Part shown: positions 9,301 through 18,140 of the stretch, piece by piece
Position numbering within the stretch: position 1 is the first letter of the stretch
How the letters are laid out: each line of letters opens with the position of its first letter
Program-made: the position numbers and the translations under genes
Source of the DNA: JACTOJ01 sp032335695
GTDB lineage: Bacteria; Bacillota; Clostridia; Clostridiales; Clostridiaceae
DNA: 64,000 bases
Assembly: GCF_032335695.1 (NCBI RefSeq)
Contig: NZ_JACTOJ010000009.1
Location: 138,061-202,060 of the forward strand
Direction: 5' to 3'
Notes under the pieces: generated by a model
Database searches by the model: none
Told to the model about the DNA's origin: nothing
Seen by the model: the letters and a program-made list of their open reading frames with translations, nothing else

Positions 9301-9317
9301 ATGTAGAAAGTCTACAT
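9301..9317 (-). terminator. possible terminator or hairpin after the cold-shock gene
   Basis: ATGTAGA-AAG-TCTACAT is a perfect hairpin 27 bp beyond the cold-shock stop codon. On the minus strand it is followed by an AT-rich but not pure U tract, so termination is only probable. Confidence 0.4.
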
Positions 9318-9343
9318 CTGCGACAAATAAAAGTTAATAGCAG

Positions 9344-9541
9344 TCAGGCTTTTGTAACATTAGTTGCCTGTTCTCCTTTTGCGCCATGACTAATTTCAAA
9401 TTCTACATTATCACCTTCGTTTAGAGATTTGAAGCCTTCGCCTCCTATACTTGAAAAATGAACAAAAACATCTTTCCCATCATTAGTGGTTATAAAACCA
9501 TATCCTTTTTGGGCATTAAACCATTTTACTGTACCATGCAT
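9344..9541 (-). CDS. CspA-family cold-shock protein
   Basis: A 65-residue single OB-fold RNA/DNA chaperone. Both nucleic-acid-binding motifs are present: KGYGFITTNDG (RNP1) and VFVHFSSI (RNP2). The start ATG is preceded by AGGAGG. The gene is divergent from tatD across a 149-bp AT-rich space, which fits the long structured leaders usual for csp genes. Confidence 0.96.
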   Translation of the reverse strand: MHGTVKWFNAQKGYGFITTNDGKDVFVHFSSIGGEGFKSLNEGDNVEFEISHGAKGEQATNVTKA

Positions 9542-9690
9542 TGAAAAAAACCTCCTGTAAACTCTAAATTAATAATATCCAATAATAGTATTGTGTTTAA
9601 TTAAGATGGATTTTATGCAGATCTCTTTAAATTTTGTTATAATGTATTAAAATAATGACAATAATTATAAATATATAAGGAAGTGTTTTT

Positions 9691-10464
9691 ATGGATATAA
9701 AAATTTTTGATTCCCATGCCCATTATGATGATGAGAAATTTGATGAAGATAGAGAAAAAGTTATAGAAGCTATACAAAAAAGCGGGGTAATAGGAGTTTT
9801 AAATTGCGGTGCTTCTTATGCTGGAGCAAAAAAGTCAGCAGAATTGGCAAATACCTATGACATGTTTTATGCAGCTATTGGAATACACCCAGAAAATGCA
9901 TATGAATTAAATGAAGAGGTACTTAATGAATTTAGACTGTTAGCTCAAAATCCTAAAATCAGAGCTGTAGGGGAAATAGGATTAGATTACTACTATGAAG
10001 AAAATCCTCCTAGGGACATACAAAAACAAGCGTTTATTAATCAAATGAAATTGGCTGAAGAATTGAAATTGCCAGTGGTGATTCATGACAGAGATGCTCA
10101 TGAGGATACACTTAACATAATAAAGCAATTTCCAAAGGTTAATGGAGTTGTTCACTGCTTTTCAGGAAGTGTAGAATTTGCCAAGCAATGTTTAAAGGAA
10201 GGTTATTATATAGGCATAACAGGGGTAGTTACTTTTAAAAATGCTAAAAAAATTGTCGAAGTTGTAAGAGAGGTACCTATGGATAAAATTCTTGTCGAAA
10301 CAGACTGCCCATATATGGCACCAACACCTAATAGAGGCAAGAGAAATCAATCAGATTACATAATTTATGTAATGGAAAAAATAGCTGAAATAAAAGAAGT
10401 AACAGTAGAAGAGATAAGCAGTAATACTATAAAAAATGTGAAAAACTTGCTAAATTTAAAATAA
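9691..10464 (+). CDS. tatD: TatD-family metal-dependent DNase/hydrolase
   Basis: A TIM-barrel metallohydrolase of 257 residues with the expected metal ligands: DSHAHYD near residue 7, GEIGLDYYYEENPPRDIQ, VIHDRDAHEDT, VHCFSG and the late ETDCPYMAP. TatD proteins act as 3'-5' exonucleases or deacylases. The position before a YabE-like gene, rnmV and rsmA reproduces the Bacillus yabD-yabE-rnmV-ksgA order. The 253 bp that follow hold no gene. Confidence 0.95.
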   Translation: MDIKIFDSHAHYDDEKFDEDREKVIEAIQKSGVIGVLNCGASYAGAKKSAELANTYDMFYAAIGIHPENAYELNEEVLNEFRLLAQNPKIRAVGEIGLDYYYEENPPRDIQKQAFINQMKLAEELKLPVVIHDRDAHEDTLNIIKQFPKVNGVVHCFSGSVEFAKQCLKEGYYIGITGVVTFKNAKKIVEVVREVPMDKILVETDCPYMAPTPNRGKRNQSDYIIYVMEKIAEIKEVTVEEISSNTIKNVKNLLNLK

Positions 10465-10717
10465 TAGTGTAGAATAGACAAAGGTTGCTGAAATTTTGGT
10501 AACTTATTCTAATTTTTTAAAAGCATGTACTTATTTGTTTGGGTTTTGCATATAATTATATATGCTCGTTTTATCCATTAAGAAATAACTCCATAAAAGA
10601 CTGTTAAAATGTTGCCATCATATATATTTAATATCAATATGCACAGAGTGCATTCTAAACAGTCAAAAAAAGGCTGAGAATATTTGTGTTCAAAGCTTGA
10701 GATGGAGGTAAAAAAAG

Positions 10718-11758
10718 ATGGAAAAAATAAGGACTGAGATGAGAAAGTTTTTTTCAGTTGGCCCAAAATCCACCTTTGTGATTTTATTACTGATAATAAT
10801 TTGTTTCAGCATTATTCATAATATGAAAAAAGAAATAACAATTGTTATAGACGGAAAAGAAACAAAGATAATAACGTATACTTCTGATTTGAAGAGTTCT
10901 CTAGCCAAAAATAATATTCAGATAGGGCCAAAGGATAAGATTCAACCAGGAATAGACAGTAAAATAAAAAATGGAGATAGAATATCTATCAAAAGAGCAG
11001 TTAACATTAAAGTAAAAGTTGATGGGAAGATACTAAATGTAGCTACTGCTCAAAACAAAGTTGGTGATATGTTAGCAGCTGAAGGTATAAAGCTAAGCAG
11101 CGCTGATAAAATCGCACCACTGAAAACTGAAAATGTTACAGCTGGCATGGAAATTTGCATTACTAGAGTATCAAGTGAAATTAAGAAAAATGTAGTGTCC
11201 GTTGATTATTCAACGGTTGTTAATAAAGATAATAATCTGCCAAGCAATGTAACAAAAGTTGTTCAGGATGGTCAGTTTGGTGAAAGAGAAATTACGTCCA
11301 GATTAGTTTATGAAGATGGTAAGCTAATATCTAACGATGTGATAAGTGACAATGTAACTAAACAACCATCACAGAAAATAATAGTACAAGGCACTCTAGG
11401 AGTTTTAAATCTTTCTAGAGGAGGAGAACAGGTTCTTTTTAAGAGAACAGTTAGAGTAAAGGCTACAGCCTATACTAATTGCTACCAATGTACAGGTAAA
11501 TCAAGAGGTAGCGCAGAATATGGCATAACATCCACAGGCACAACAGCTAAAAGAGATCCTAGTGGATACAGTACCATTGCAGTAGACCCAGATGTGATAC
11601 CTCTGGGAACAAAAGTATATGTAGATGGTTATGGATTTGCCATTGCAGAAGATACAGGTGGGGCTATTAAAGGAAATTCAATAGATGTATTCCTAAATAG
11701 TTACAATGAAGCTTCCAATTGGGGAGTAAGATATTTAAATGTATATGTTTTAAAATAG
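10718..11758 (+). CDS. YabE-like cell-wall protein with DUF348 repeats, G5 and 3D domains
   Basis: A 346-residue exported protein. It has an N-terminal membrane or signal segment (about residues 19-34), two DUF348 ubiquitin-like repeats (about 40-80 and 92-133), a G5 domain (about 150-225) and a C-terminal 3D domain (about 245-346). The 3D domain carries the catalytic-type Asp residues in DPDVIPLGTKVYVDGYG and EDTGGAIKGNSIDVF. This architecture is shared with YabE and resembles resuscitation-promoting factors, so a role as a peptidoglycan-remodelling lytic transglycosylase is likely. ATG 10718 follows GGAGGT. It is separated from rnmV by an unusual insertion with an ABC-ATPase remnant. Confidence 0.92.
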   Translation: MEKIRTEMRKFFSVGPKSTFVILLLIIICFSIIHNMKKEITIVIDGKETKIITYTSDLKSSLAKNNIQIGPKDKIQPGIDSKIKNGDRISIKRAVNIKVKVDGKILNVATAQNKVGDMLAAEGIKLSSADKIAPLKTENVTAGMEICITRVSSEIKKNVVSVDYSTVVNKDNNLPSNVTKVVQDGQFGEREITSRLVYEDGKLISNDVISDNVTKQPSQKIIVQGTLGVLNLSRGGEQVLFKRTVRVKATAYTNCYQCTGKSRGSAEYGITSTGTTAKRDPSGYSTIAVDPDVIPLGTKVYVDGYGFAIAEDTGGAIKGNSIDVFLNSYNEASNWGVRYLNVYVLK

Positions 11759-11784
11759 AAGCCTTAGGGCTTCTATTTTTTTTA
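11754..11784 (+). terminator. intrinsic terminator after the yabE-like gene
   Basis: AATAGAAGCC-TTAG-GGCTTCTATT stem followed by seven T residues, overlapping the stop codon of the gene. Confidence 0.9.
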
Positions 11785-11822
11785 GACTATTAAAACAAAG
11801 GCAAAATGTATCGGAACTATAT

Positions 11823-11880
11823 TGACATAAATAAACTATTTGATATAATATAATTAATTGATAATGAAAATGATTATCAA
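11823..11880 (+). promoter_or_regulatory. promoter with Fur box
   Basis: TTGACA (11823-11828) and TATAAT (11844-11849) are spaced by 15 bp. Directly downstream, bases 11860-11878 match the 19-bp Fur consensus at 17 positions by eye (GATAATGAAAATGATTATC). An iron-repressed promoter is inferred. What remains downstream is only the ABC-ATPase fragment, starting about 170 bp further on. Confidence 0.75.
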
Positions 11881-11982
11881 CACTATATGCTCCAATTCTT
11901 AGCTATATTTGCCATTATACACCTGATATAAAATTACACATGCTAAGAGTAGAAGTTAAGTTTCTTAAATACTTTGTACTTT

Positions 11983-12019
11983 ATAGGAAGCAGTAATCTT
12001 AAGGTTTATTGCTTCCTAT
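11983..12019 (+). other. hairpin upstream of the ABC-ATPase remnant
   Basis: ATAGGAAGCAGTAA pairs with TTATTGCTTCCTAT (one wobble) around a 9-base loop. No clean U tract follows. It could be a weak terminator or a relic of a deleted gene boundary. Confidence 0.5.
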
Positions 12020-12050
12020 AATTTTATGATCATAATTAAAATTAACTATA

Positions 12051-12617
12051 ATGCCAGGAGGTAAGCTTATGGCAGTACTTCCGCAAAGTCCTCAGGCTCC
12101 ACAGGGACTTACAGTAGAAGAGCTTGTAGCTTACGGAAGATTTCCTCATAAAAAAGGTTTTGGAAAACTGCAGAAGGAGGATAGAGAAATCATTCAATGG
12201 GCCTTAGAGGTAATAGGTATGGAAGGATATAAAGATAGAGAGATAGAAGCACTTTCCGGAGGACAAAGACAGAGAGTGTGGATAGCTATGGCTCTTGCTC
12301 AAAAAACAGATATACTGCTTTTAGATAAACCTACCACTTATTTGGATTTAGCTCATCAGCTGGAAATATTAACATTGCTTGAAAATTTAAACAAAAAACA
12401 GGGAAGAACAATTATTATGGTTATTCATGAATTAAATAATGCAGCTAGATTTGCGGATTATATGATTGGAGTTAAGGAAGGTAAAATAGTCTCTAACGGA
12501 ACTCCAGAAGAGGTTATGACCAAAGAGAATTTAAAAAATATTTTCAACATAGATGCTGAGGTGGTGAGAGATCCTAGATATAACAAACAGGTTTGCATTA
12601 CCTATGATTTAATTTAA
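12051..12617 (+). pseudogene. remnant of a siderophore ABC transporter ATPase (FecE/FepC type)
   Basis: The reading frame starts in the middle of the family. VLPQSPQAPQGLTVEELVAYGRFPH is the Q-loop region, followed by LSGGQRQRVWIAMALAQ (signature) and the switch His in MVIHELNNAARFA. The first 75 or so residues, including the Walker A loop, are absent. The Walker B line reads ILLLDKPTTYLD, with Lys in place of the catalytic Glu. AGGAGG stands 8 bases before ATG 12069, so a 182-residue protein may be made but should not hydrolyse ATP. With the Fur box upstream, this looks like the leftover of an iron-siderophore operon. It splits the tatD-yabE-rnmV-rsmA block. Confidence 0.85.
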
Positions 12618-12629
12618 AAGGAGTTAAAT

Positions 12630-12671
12630 AATAGTACCTAGCCTTACGAAAGAGGTTAAGTACTATTTTTC
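12630..12671 (+). terminator. intrinsic terminator after the ABC-ATPase remnant
   Basis: AATAGTACCTAGCC pairs with GGTTAAGTACTATT (wobbles allowed), followed by TTTTC, 13 bases after the stop codon. Confidence 0.75.
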
Positions 12672-12734
12672 TTGATAACACAATGCTATTAGGGTAGAAT
12701 CTATATAGCATATGAAATTATTGGTGGTGTTTTT

Positions 12735-13274
12735 ATGATTAAAGAAGTTATAGTAGTAGAAGGAAGAGACGATGTTACTGCTGTAAAAAGGGCTGTAGAA
12801 GCAGAAGTTATAGCTGTGGGCGGCTTTGGAATAAATGAAAAAGTGATAAATAAAATAAGAGAAGCGCAAAATAGAAAGGGAGTAATCGTACTTACAGATC
12901 CAGATTTTGCTGGAGAAAAAATAAGACGCATAATATCTAAAAGGGTCAAAGGGATAAAGCATGCATACATATCGAGAAAAGATGGTACCAAAGATGGTGA
13001 TATAGGCGTAGAAAATGCAAAGCCTGAAATCATAATAGAGGCTTTAAACAAAGCTAAATGTGAGCTTGGAGAAAAAAGATCAGAATTTAATATGCAGGAT
13101 ATGTTTTTCCTTAAGCTTACAGGATACGGAGATTCTAAAGATAGAAGAGACAAAGTGGGAAATATATTAGGCATAGGATATGGAAATGCTGTGCAGTTTT
13201 TATCTAGATTAAACAATTACGGTGTATCTAGGGAAGAGCTTGCAGAAGCAGTTAGAAGTTTGGCTATGTTTTAA
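12735..13274 (+). CDS. rnmV: ribonuclease M5
   Basis: TOPRIM-domain endonuclease that matures the 5S rRNA precursor. The 179-residue protein shows the TOPRIM glutamate motif VVEGRDDVTAVKRAV and the DxD-type motif LTDPDFAGEKIRR, then the DUF4093 C-terminal region (FFLKLTGYGDSKDRRDKVG). The gene is 50 bp upstream of rsmA, as in Bacillus. Confidence 0.96.
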   Translation: MIKEVIVVEGRDDVTAVKRAVEAEVIAVGGFGINEKVINKIREAQNRKGVIVLTDPDFAGEKIRRIISKRVKGIKHAYISRKDGTKDGDIGVENAKPEIIIEALNKAKCELGEKRSEFNMQDMFFLKLTGYGDSKDRRDKVGNILGIGYGNAVQFLSRLNNYGVSREELAEAVRSLAMF

Positions 13275-13324
13275 GAGAATGTTGATATATGCAAAAGTTA
13301 TAAAACAAGAAATGTGGTGAGTTT

Positions 13325-14152
13325 ATGGAAAATAATACAAAAGATATAGTTAAAAAATATGGATTTAAATTTACAAAAAGTTTAGGTCAGAATTTCCTTA
13401 TAGATGATTCAGTGCTTAAGGATATAGTTCAGGGAGCAGATATAGGAGAGGAAGATTTTGTTATAGAAATAGGGCCAGGAGTTGGAACTCTTACGAAAGA
13501 GATGCTTAAAAAAGCTAAAAAGGTATGTTCCATTGAGCTTGATAGAAATCTGATACCAATATTAAATGAGGAACTAAAAGACTTTGATAATTTCCAGCTT
13601 ATTAATGAAGATGCTTTGAATATAAATTTCCATGAAATATTTGGAGATGAGAAGAGCGTAAAGCTTGTAGCTAATCTGCCCTATTATGTTACCACTCCTA
13701 TAATATTAAAGCTTATTACAGAAAAATATCCCTTTAAATCTCTTACGGTAATGGTACAAAAGGAAGTTGCAGAGAGAATGAATGCAGCTCCAGGAGGTAA
13801 AGACTATGGAGCTTTGTCTTTACTTGTACAATATTATTGCAGTACTCATATAGTAAGAAAAGTAGCACCTTCCTGTTTTATACCTCAGCCGAAGGTGGAT
13901 TCTATGGTAATAAGCCTTGATAAGCTGGATGAACCAGCTGCATTTGTTAAGAATGAAAAATTATTTTTTGATGTAATAAGGCATTCTTTTAATATGAGAA
14001 GAAAAACTTTGTCTAATGCATTAAAAAGTATGAAGCTTCCTCAAGAAGTTATTTCTAAGGCTTTTGAAACCACAGGAATAGATTCAAAGAGAAGAGGAGA
14101 GACGCTTTCTATCAAGGAATTTGCTGATCTTTCCAATAGTATGGAAAATTAA
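13325..14152 (+). CDS. rsmA: 16S rRNA (adenine1518/1519-N6)-dimethyltransferase
   Basis: KsgA-type methyltransferase acting on two adjacent adenines near the 3' end of 16S rRNA. Motifs: KSLGQNFLIDDSV at the N-terminus, the SAM-binding loop IEIGPGVGTLT, acidic SIELD, NEDALN, and the catalytic NLPYYVTTP. The 275-residue length is typical. A short GTGGTG-type ribosome binding site precedes ATG 13325. Confidence 0.97.
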   Translation: MENNTKDIVKKYGFKFTKSLGQNFLIDDSVLKDIVQGADIGEEDFVIEIGPGVGTLTKEMLKKAKKVCSIELDRNLIPILNEELKDFDNFQLINEDALNINFHEIFGDEKSVKLVANLPYYVTTPIILKLITEKYPFKSLTVMVQKEVAERMNAAPGGKDYGALSLLVQYYCSTHIVRKVAPSCFIPQPKVDSMVISLDKLDEPAAFVKNEKLFFDVIRHSFNMRRKTLSNALKSMKLPQEVISKAFETTGIDSKRRGETLSIKEFADLSNSMEN

Positions 14153-14228
14153 ATTTTTAATATAAGTTCACTTTTTTATATCCGTCACATATATTATATA
14201 GAATAAATATAGTGGAGGGATAATAAAG

Positions 14229-15491
14229 GTGGCATCCAAGAAGTCATATAGTAGATATTTCATTATATTACAACAAGATGAGAACGGGTATTCTATATCT
14301 TCTGATAAGTTACCTTCTGGATATACTAAATTAGAAACTAAAAATGATAAATGCAAAGTATCTTATTATGTTCAGAATTTAAAGAAAGAAAAAGAGCCTT
14401 ATTATATGGTGCTTATTTGCAGCAAAAAAGATGTAAATAAGCTTATTAAGCTTGGAGAGATGAACATAGATGAATATGGAAGAGCAGAAATAACCTATGA
14501 ATATGATGTTTTTAATGTAGCTGGAAGCAATATTTCGGTGGATATGATAACTGGAGCTGCAGTAGTAAGATATAATGATACTTCTATGGTATCTGTAATG
14601 AGCGGATTTGCTACTTCAGATATTCCGTCAAACTGGAGAAGCTTTAAAGTTTTCGATAACCAGCAGACTGTAATTAGTCCCGAGGAAAATAAGTTAAAAG
14701 AGGAAAAGGTAGAGGTTAAGCCGGTAAAAGAAAAAATAGAAGTTATAGAGAAAGCAGAAGAAAAAATAGAAGAAGTTGAAGTTAAAAAAGATAATATGTT
14801 TGATCAATATGAAAAAAATATAGAAGAGGATATTCATGTTAAGAGTGATGAAGAAATCACAGAGGTAAAAGATTTAGTTGAAGAAGTGAAAAATCCAGAA
14901 AAGGTTGAAAAACTAGAGAAAGTAAAGAATGAAGTAGAAGAAAAATTGGAAATAGAAGATAAGACGAAAAACAATGCTGAGCAAAGCACTTTCTTTGTGG
15001 ACACAGATAGTGTAAGCAAACATATAGAGAAGCAAGAAGAAGCACATGCTAGCATAGGTTATGAGCTTGAAACTCCATTGCAATTTTTTGATATAGTTGC
15101 AGAAGGCTTTGAGAAAGTAGAAGAAGTATGCACCGATATTAAAAGATGCACTTGGTATAAGGTAAATGTAAATAGTGTAGAGGATATGTGCAATTCTTCT
15201 AATTATAATCGATATACCTTAGCATATCAGCCTATGGTAACCTATTATCCTTATATAAAGAATTTTGGACATTATCTATTTGGATACAAACATGATGCTT
15301 CAGGAAATGTAAAATATATAGTATATGCTGTGCCTGGAAAGAGAAGTGCCTCAGATCAGCCTTATGCAGGAAAATCTGGCTTTGTAACTTGGGTTTCCGC
15401 TAAAGAGGGAGAAGCCAGAGAAGATGATGCTGGATATTGGCTGATGTTTTATGATTACAAAACTTCAACTATAGTTATACCGGTACCTTAG
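14229..15491 (+). CDS. protein of unknown function with an acidic/basic low-complexity linker
   Basis: I do not recognise a named family with certainty. GTG 14229 follows GGAGGG. The 420-residue protein has three parts. The N-terminal beta-rich domain covers about residues 1-150 (contains SRYFIILQQDE and NISVDMITGAAVVRYND). A Glu/Lys/Val-rich linker, probably disordered or helical, covers about 155-275. The compact C-terminal domain of about 140 residues is rich in Tyr and Trp (TWYKVNV, YYPYIKNFGHYLFGYKHD, KSGFVTWV, DAGYWLMFYD). No signal peptide is seen, so it is probably cytoplasmic. It lies between rsmA and two genes encoding membrane-anchored products. Confidence 0.85.
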   Translation: MASKKSYSRYFIILQQDENGYSISSDKLPSGYTKLETKNDKCKVSYYVQNLKKEKEPYYMVLICSKKDVNKLIKLGEMNIDEYGRAEITYEYDVFNVAGSNISVDMITGAAVVRYNDTSMVSVMSGFATSDIPSNWRSFKVFDNQQTVISPEENKLKEEKVEVKPVKEKIEVIEKAEEKIEEVEVKKDNMFDQYEKNIEEDIHVKSDEEITEVKDLVEEVKNPEKVEKLEKVKNEVEEKLEIEDKTKNNAEQSTFFVDTDSVSKHIEKQEEAHASIGYELETPLQFFDIVAEGFEKVEEVCTDIKRCTWYKVNVNSVEDMCNSSNYNRYTLAYQPMVTYYPYIKNFGHYLFGYKHDASGNVKYIVYAVPGKRSASDQPYAGKSGFVTWVSAKEGEAREDDAGYWLMFYDYKTSTIVIPVP

Positions 15492-15550
15492 TTCTATTTA
15501 GCACAATTCCTTAATATAATTTACCATCAGAGATTAGTGGGGGAAAGCAT

Positions 15551-16135
15551 ATGAGGGTAATTGTGTTAAACAGAAAAAGAATAGGTGTAACACTTATAAT
15601 ATTGGGGCTTATGATGATTTTATTTGTAGCTGAATCAGGAGTTGATCATAGATTGAAGATGACAGCTCTTATGCAAAATGGGATTGAGTCTTTAAAGGAA
15701 TATAAAATTGATTCTGGAAACATAAAATACAAACTTCCAAGTGATTGGACTACCAGTGAAAAAAAGTTTTCCGGAGGAGAAATACTATATCATAATGACT
15801 TTACCTCCAGCGATAATAAAATTCACGGTTTTGTAGAGAAATGGAAATTAGAAGAGGATTTAAAAACATTTTTAATAAATAGCAAGAAAAGTGCTTTTAA
15901 TCCTGAAAGCATAAAAAATTATGATGTTACACCTATAAAGATAAAAAATTATTCGGCTTATTTACTTACTTATGATACAAAGACTTCTTCAAATAGCTAT
16001 TACAGAACCTATGAATATTTCATAGATCAAAATAAAAGCTTTTTCAGAATGTCTTTTTCAGTTCAACAATCTGATTTAAAGGAAAATATGCCAGCTATTT
16101 TTGAATATTTGGCAAACACCTATGAAATTAGCTAA
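15551..16135 (+). CDS. small membrane-anchored protein of unknown function
   Basis: A 194-residue protein with one N-terminal hydrophobic helix (about residues 10-27, IGVTLIILGLMMILFVA) and a soluble, probably extracellular domain. The pattern YKLPSDWTTSEKKFSGGEILYHND followed by YYRTYEYFIDQNKSFFRMSF resembles small PsbP/Mog1-like folds, but this is a guess. ATG 15551 follows GGGGGAAAG. The downstream gene encodes a lipoprotein, so the two may share a surface function. Confidence 0.8.
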   Translation: MRVIVLNRKRIGVTLIILGLMMILFVAESGVDHRLKMTALMQNGIESLKEYKIDSGNIKYKLPSDWTTSEKKFSGGEILYHNDFTSSDNKIHGFVEKWKLEEDLKTFLINSKKSAFNPESIKNYDVTPIKIKNYSAYLLTYDTKTSSNSYYRTYEYFIDQNKSFFRMSFSVQQSDLKENMPAIFEYLANTYEIS

Positions 16136-16377
16136 AGAGATTTGATAAATATATATTTAAGTATTATAATTTTATTTAAGGATGTAATTGTGATGCCAAT
16201 TTCCAAGCTTTTACTATCGCAATTAGCAAATATGCTGTATGGTGATTATAAGGCTTGGAATTTTGCTGTTATTAATAATACATAAGTAAATATATTACGT
16301 ATTATTAAGCACTAGGTTAAATATATAATTAAATATAATCTGATGTTAAAAGGGAGGAAGCTGAATAGCTTTTAATT

Positions 16378-17211
16378 ATGATTAAAAAAGGTAAGAAGAT
16401 AAGTTTGCTTTTGGCTGCTATGATAATAAGTGCATCAACGGCGGGATGCAGTAAAATAAATGAAGCTGAAGTAAAATTGGGATTTAAAAACACTGATTTT
16501 GAATATATTAAAAATAATAAAGCGGATAAAGTAGTAATAGCTAACACCAGGGACGTGGGATATAAGTTCACAGTAACTGATAAGAGTACCATAATGGATT
16601 TGTATGATATATTATCTTCAGCAAAAAAGGCAGAACAAAAATCTCAGTTAGATCCTGATTATACCCTTGAAATATATGAGGGAAAAACCATAAATAAGTT
16701 TAACTACGTGGTAGGAGTAGATAAAAAAAACTACGGCAATCTTTATGACAATCAAAAAACTTATATAGTATCCAGCAGATTGGACAATGACATAATAAAG
16801 CATCTTTGGGATATAAGAATTCCAAATGACTTTAAAACTACCTATTACGGAACCATAATTCAGTTTATGAAGCAGCACAAGTCTGAGCTTACTAAAAATG
16901 GTGGAAGTATAGGCGTAAATATCTTTGATGATACAGATGTGGTAAAGTACATGCTTTCAATGGAAATTGAAGAGTTTAAGTCAGATATATCTAAAACAAT
17001 TTCATCGGCCCAGCTTGTAAATAAGAATAAGGATAATTTTGATGTTCTTATTACAATGGGTACTCAGGGATATAAAACTAACATATATAAATCTATAATA
17101 GATGTTACTTATAAAAAGGATAATAGCGAAAAAAAATACTACGTGGTGAATAAGTATCAAAATGGCAGCTGGGATGTTAAAATAACAGATTCTATGCCAG
17201 ATGGATTCTAA
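16378..17211 (+). CDS. putative lipoprotein of unknown function
   Basis: The N-terminus MIKKGKKISLLLAAMIIS ends in the lipobox STAGC (Cys24), predicting lipid anchoring outside the membrane. The mature part (about 250 residues) begins SKINEAEVKLG and shows no catalytic motif that I recognise. The ribosome binding site AGGGAGGAAG is 18 bases upstream of ATG 16378; between them the short palindrome AAGCT-GAAT-AGCTT could fold and shorten the distance. The 242-bp gap upstream contains an inverted repeat, TTCCAAGC (16201-16208) with GCTTGGAA (16253-16260), of unknown role. Confidence 0.85.
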   Translation: MIKKGKKISLLLAAMIISASTAGCSKINEAEVKLGFKNTDFEYIKNNKADKVVIANTRDVGYKFTVTDKSTIMDLYDILSSAKKAEQKSQLDPDYTLEIYEGKTINKFNYVVGVDKKNYGNLYDNQKTYIVSSRLDNDIIKHLWDIRIPNDFKTTYYGTIIQFMKQHKSELTKNGGSIGVNIFDDTDVVKYMLSMEIEEFKSDISKTISSAQLVNKNKDNFDVLITMGTQGYKTNIYKSIIDVTYKKDNSEKKYYVVNKYQNGSWDVKITDSMPDGF

Positions 17212-17231
17212 TATTTACAGGAGGAGAAAAA

Positions 17232-18065
17232 ATGAGTAAATGCGATACATGTCCTAGTAAGTCTAGTTGCTCAACCAAGAGCAATAGCTCACAGTGCTCA
17301 GTTTTACCAATAAAGCATGGGACTATAAAAAATATAATAGGGATAATAAGCGGCAAAGGTGGAGTGGGTAAGTCTACTGTAACTGGTCTTACCGCTATAG
17401 AATTAACGAAGGCTGGGTATAAAGTTGGCGTATTGGATGCGGATATAACAGGACCATCTATGCCTAGAATATTTGGTATAAATAAACAGAGAGCTGAAAT
17501 AGGCAGGGGACAGGGAGAAGATATAATATTTAAGCCTGTAACCACTTTTAGCGGAATAAAGGTCATATCCATGAACCTTTTAACGGAAGAAGAAGAGCAG
17601 CCAGTAATTTGGAGAGGACCTGTAATAAATAATGTATTAAATCAGCTTCTTTCAGATACTGATTGGGGAGATTTAGATTATCTTTTAATAGATATGCCTC
17701 CAGGAACTGGTGATACAGCCCTTACTGTAATGCAAAGCTTCCCTATACAATCTTTAGTTATAGTGTCCACACCTCAGGATATGGTATCTATGATAGTTAA
17801 GAAAGTTGTAATAATGGCGGAGAAACTTAATGTGCCAATACAAGGTGTAGTAGAGAATATGTCATATGTTCAATGCAAATGTGGAGAGAAAATACAGGTG
17901 TTTAGCAAAACTTCAGCAGAGGAACATGCTAAATATTTGGGACTTGAACTTATTGCTGAACTTCCTATAGACCTGGATCTTTCTGAAGCTTTAGGCAGCG
18001 GTGAAGTTGAAAGATACATCTTCAGCACAACTAAATATGTGAATATAATTAAAAAATTAGTATAA
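17232..18065 (+). CDS. Mrp/NBP35-family Fe-S cluster carrier ATPase
   Basis: Deviant Walker A motif SGKGGVGKST at residues 37-46, DADITGPSMPR, and DMPPGTGDTALT are typical of the Mrp/ApbC group that carries or assembles Fe-S clusters. The N-terminal CDTCPSKSSC and downstream cysteines add an Fe-S-binding-type extension usual in clostridia. The CKCG pair near residue 217 corresponds to the conserved C-terminal CxxC. Next to a ferredoxin gene, it fits cytoplasmic Fe-S metabolism. ATG 17232 follows GGAGGAG. Confidence 0.94.
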   Translation: MSKCDTCPSKSSCSTKSNSSQCSVLPIKHGTIKNIIGIISGKGGVGKSTVTGLTAIELTKAGYKVGVLDADITGPSMPRIFGINKQRAEIGRGQGEDIIFKPVTTFSGIKVISMNLLTEEEEQPVIWRGPVINNVLNQLLSDTDWGDLDYLLIDMPPGTGDTALTVMQSFPIQSLVIVSTPQDMVSMIVKKVVIMAEKLNVPIQGVVENMSYVQCKCGEKIQVFSKTSAEEHAKYLGLELIAELPIDLDLSEALGSGEVERYIFSTTKYVNIIKKLV

Positions 18066-18070
18066 AATAT

Positions 18071-18110
18071 AAGCATAGAGATTGAGCAAAACAATTTCTA
18101 TGCTTATTTT
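18071..18110 (+). terminator. intrinsic terminator after the Mrp gene
   Basis: AAGCATAGAGATTG pairs with CAATTTCTATGCTT (one wobble) around 7 bases, followed by a short T-rich tail. Confidence 0.75.
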
Positions 18111-18140
18111 AGTATTACAGAAGTAGTGGAGGTGTAAATT

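Larger units (their letters stand above)
8994..9343. other. 350-bp gap upstream of the pan operon: repeat, hairpins and T-box-like core
   Basis: No gene is seen. The gap holds an A-type palindrome (9239-9280), a 7-bp perfect hairpin (9301-9317), a small inverted repeat GATTGC/GCAATC (9047-9065 region), and on the minus strand the string GGGTGGCATCGC (9121-9110), which resembles the antiterminator core of a T-box leader. I see no stem I or specifier loop, so a working T-box is not supported. Confidence 0.5.

Noticed and set aside
8994..9343. Complete T-box leader for the pan operon
   Set aside because: Only the GGGTGGCATCGC-like core is present; stem I, specifier loop and a matching terminator are not.
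14834..15055. Antisense open frames over the Glu/Lys-rich linker and similar shadow frames elsewhere
   Set aside because: They lie opposite conserved or low-complexity coding sequence, lack ribosome binding sites and encode no recognisable domain.
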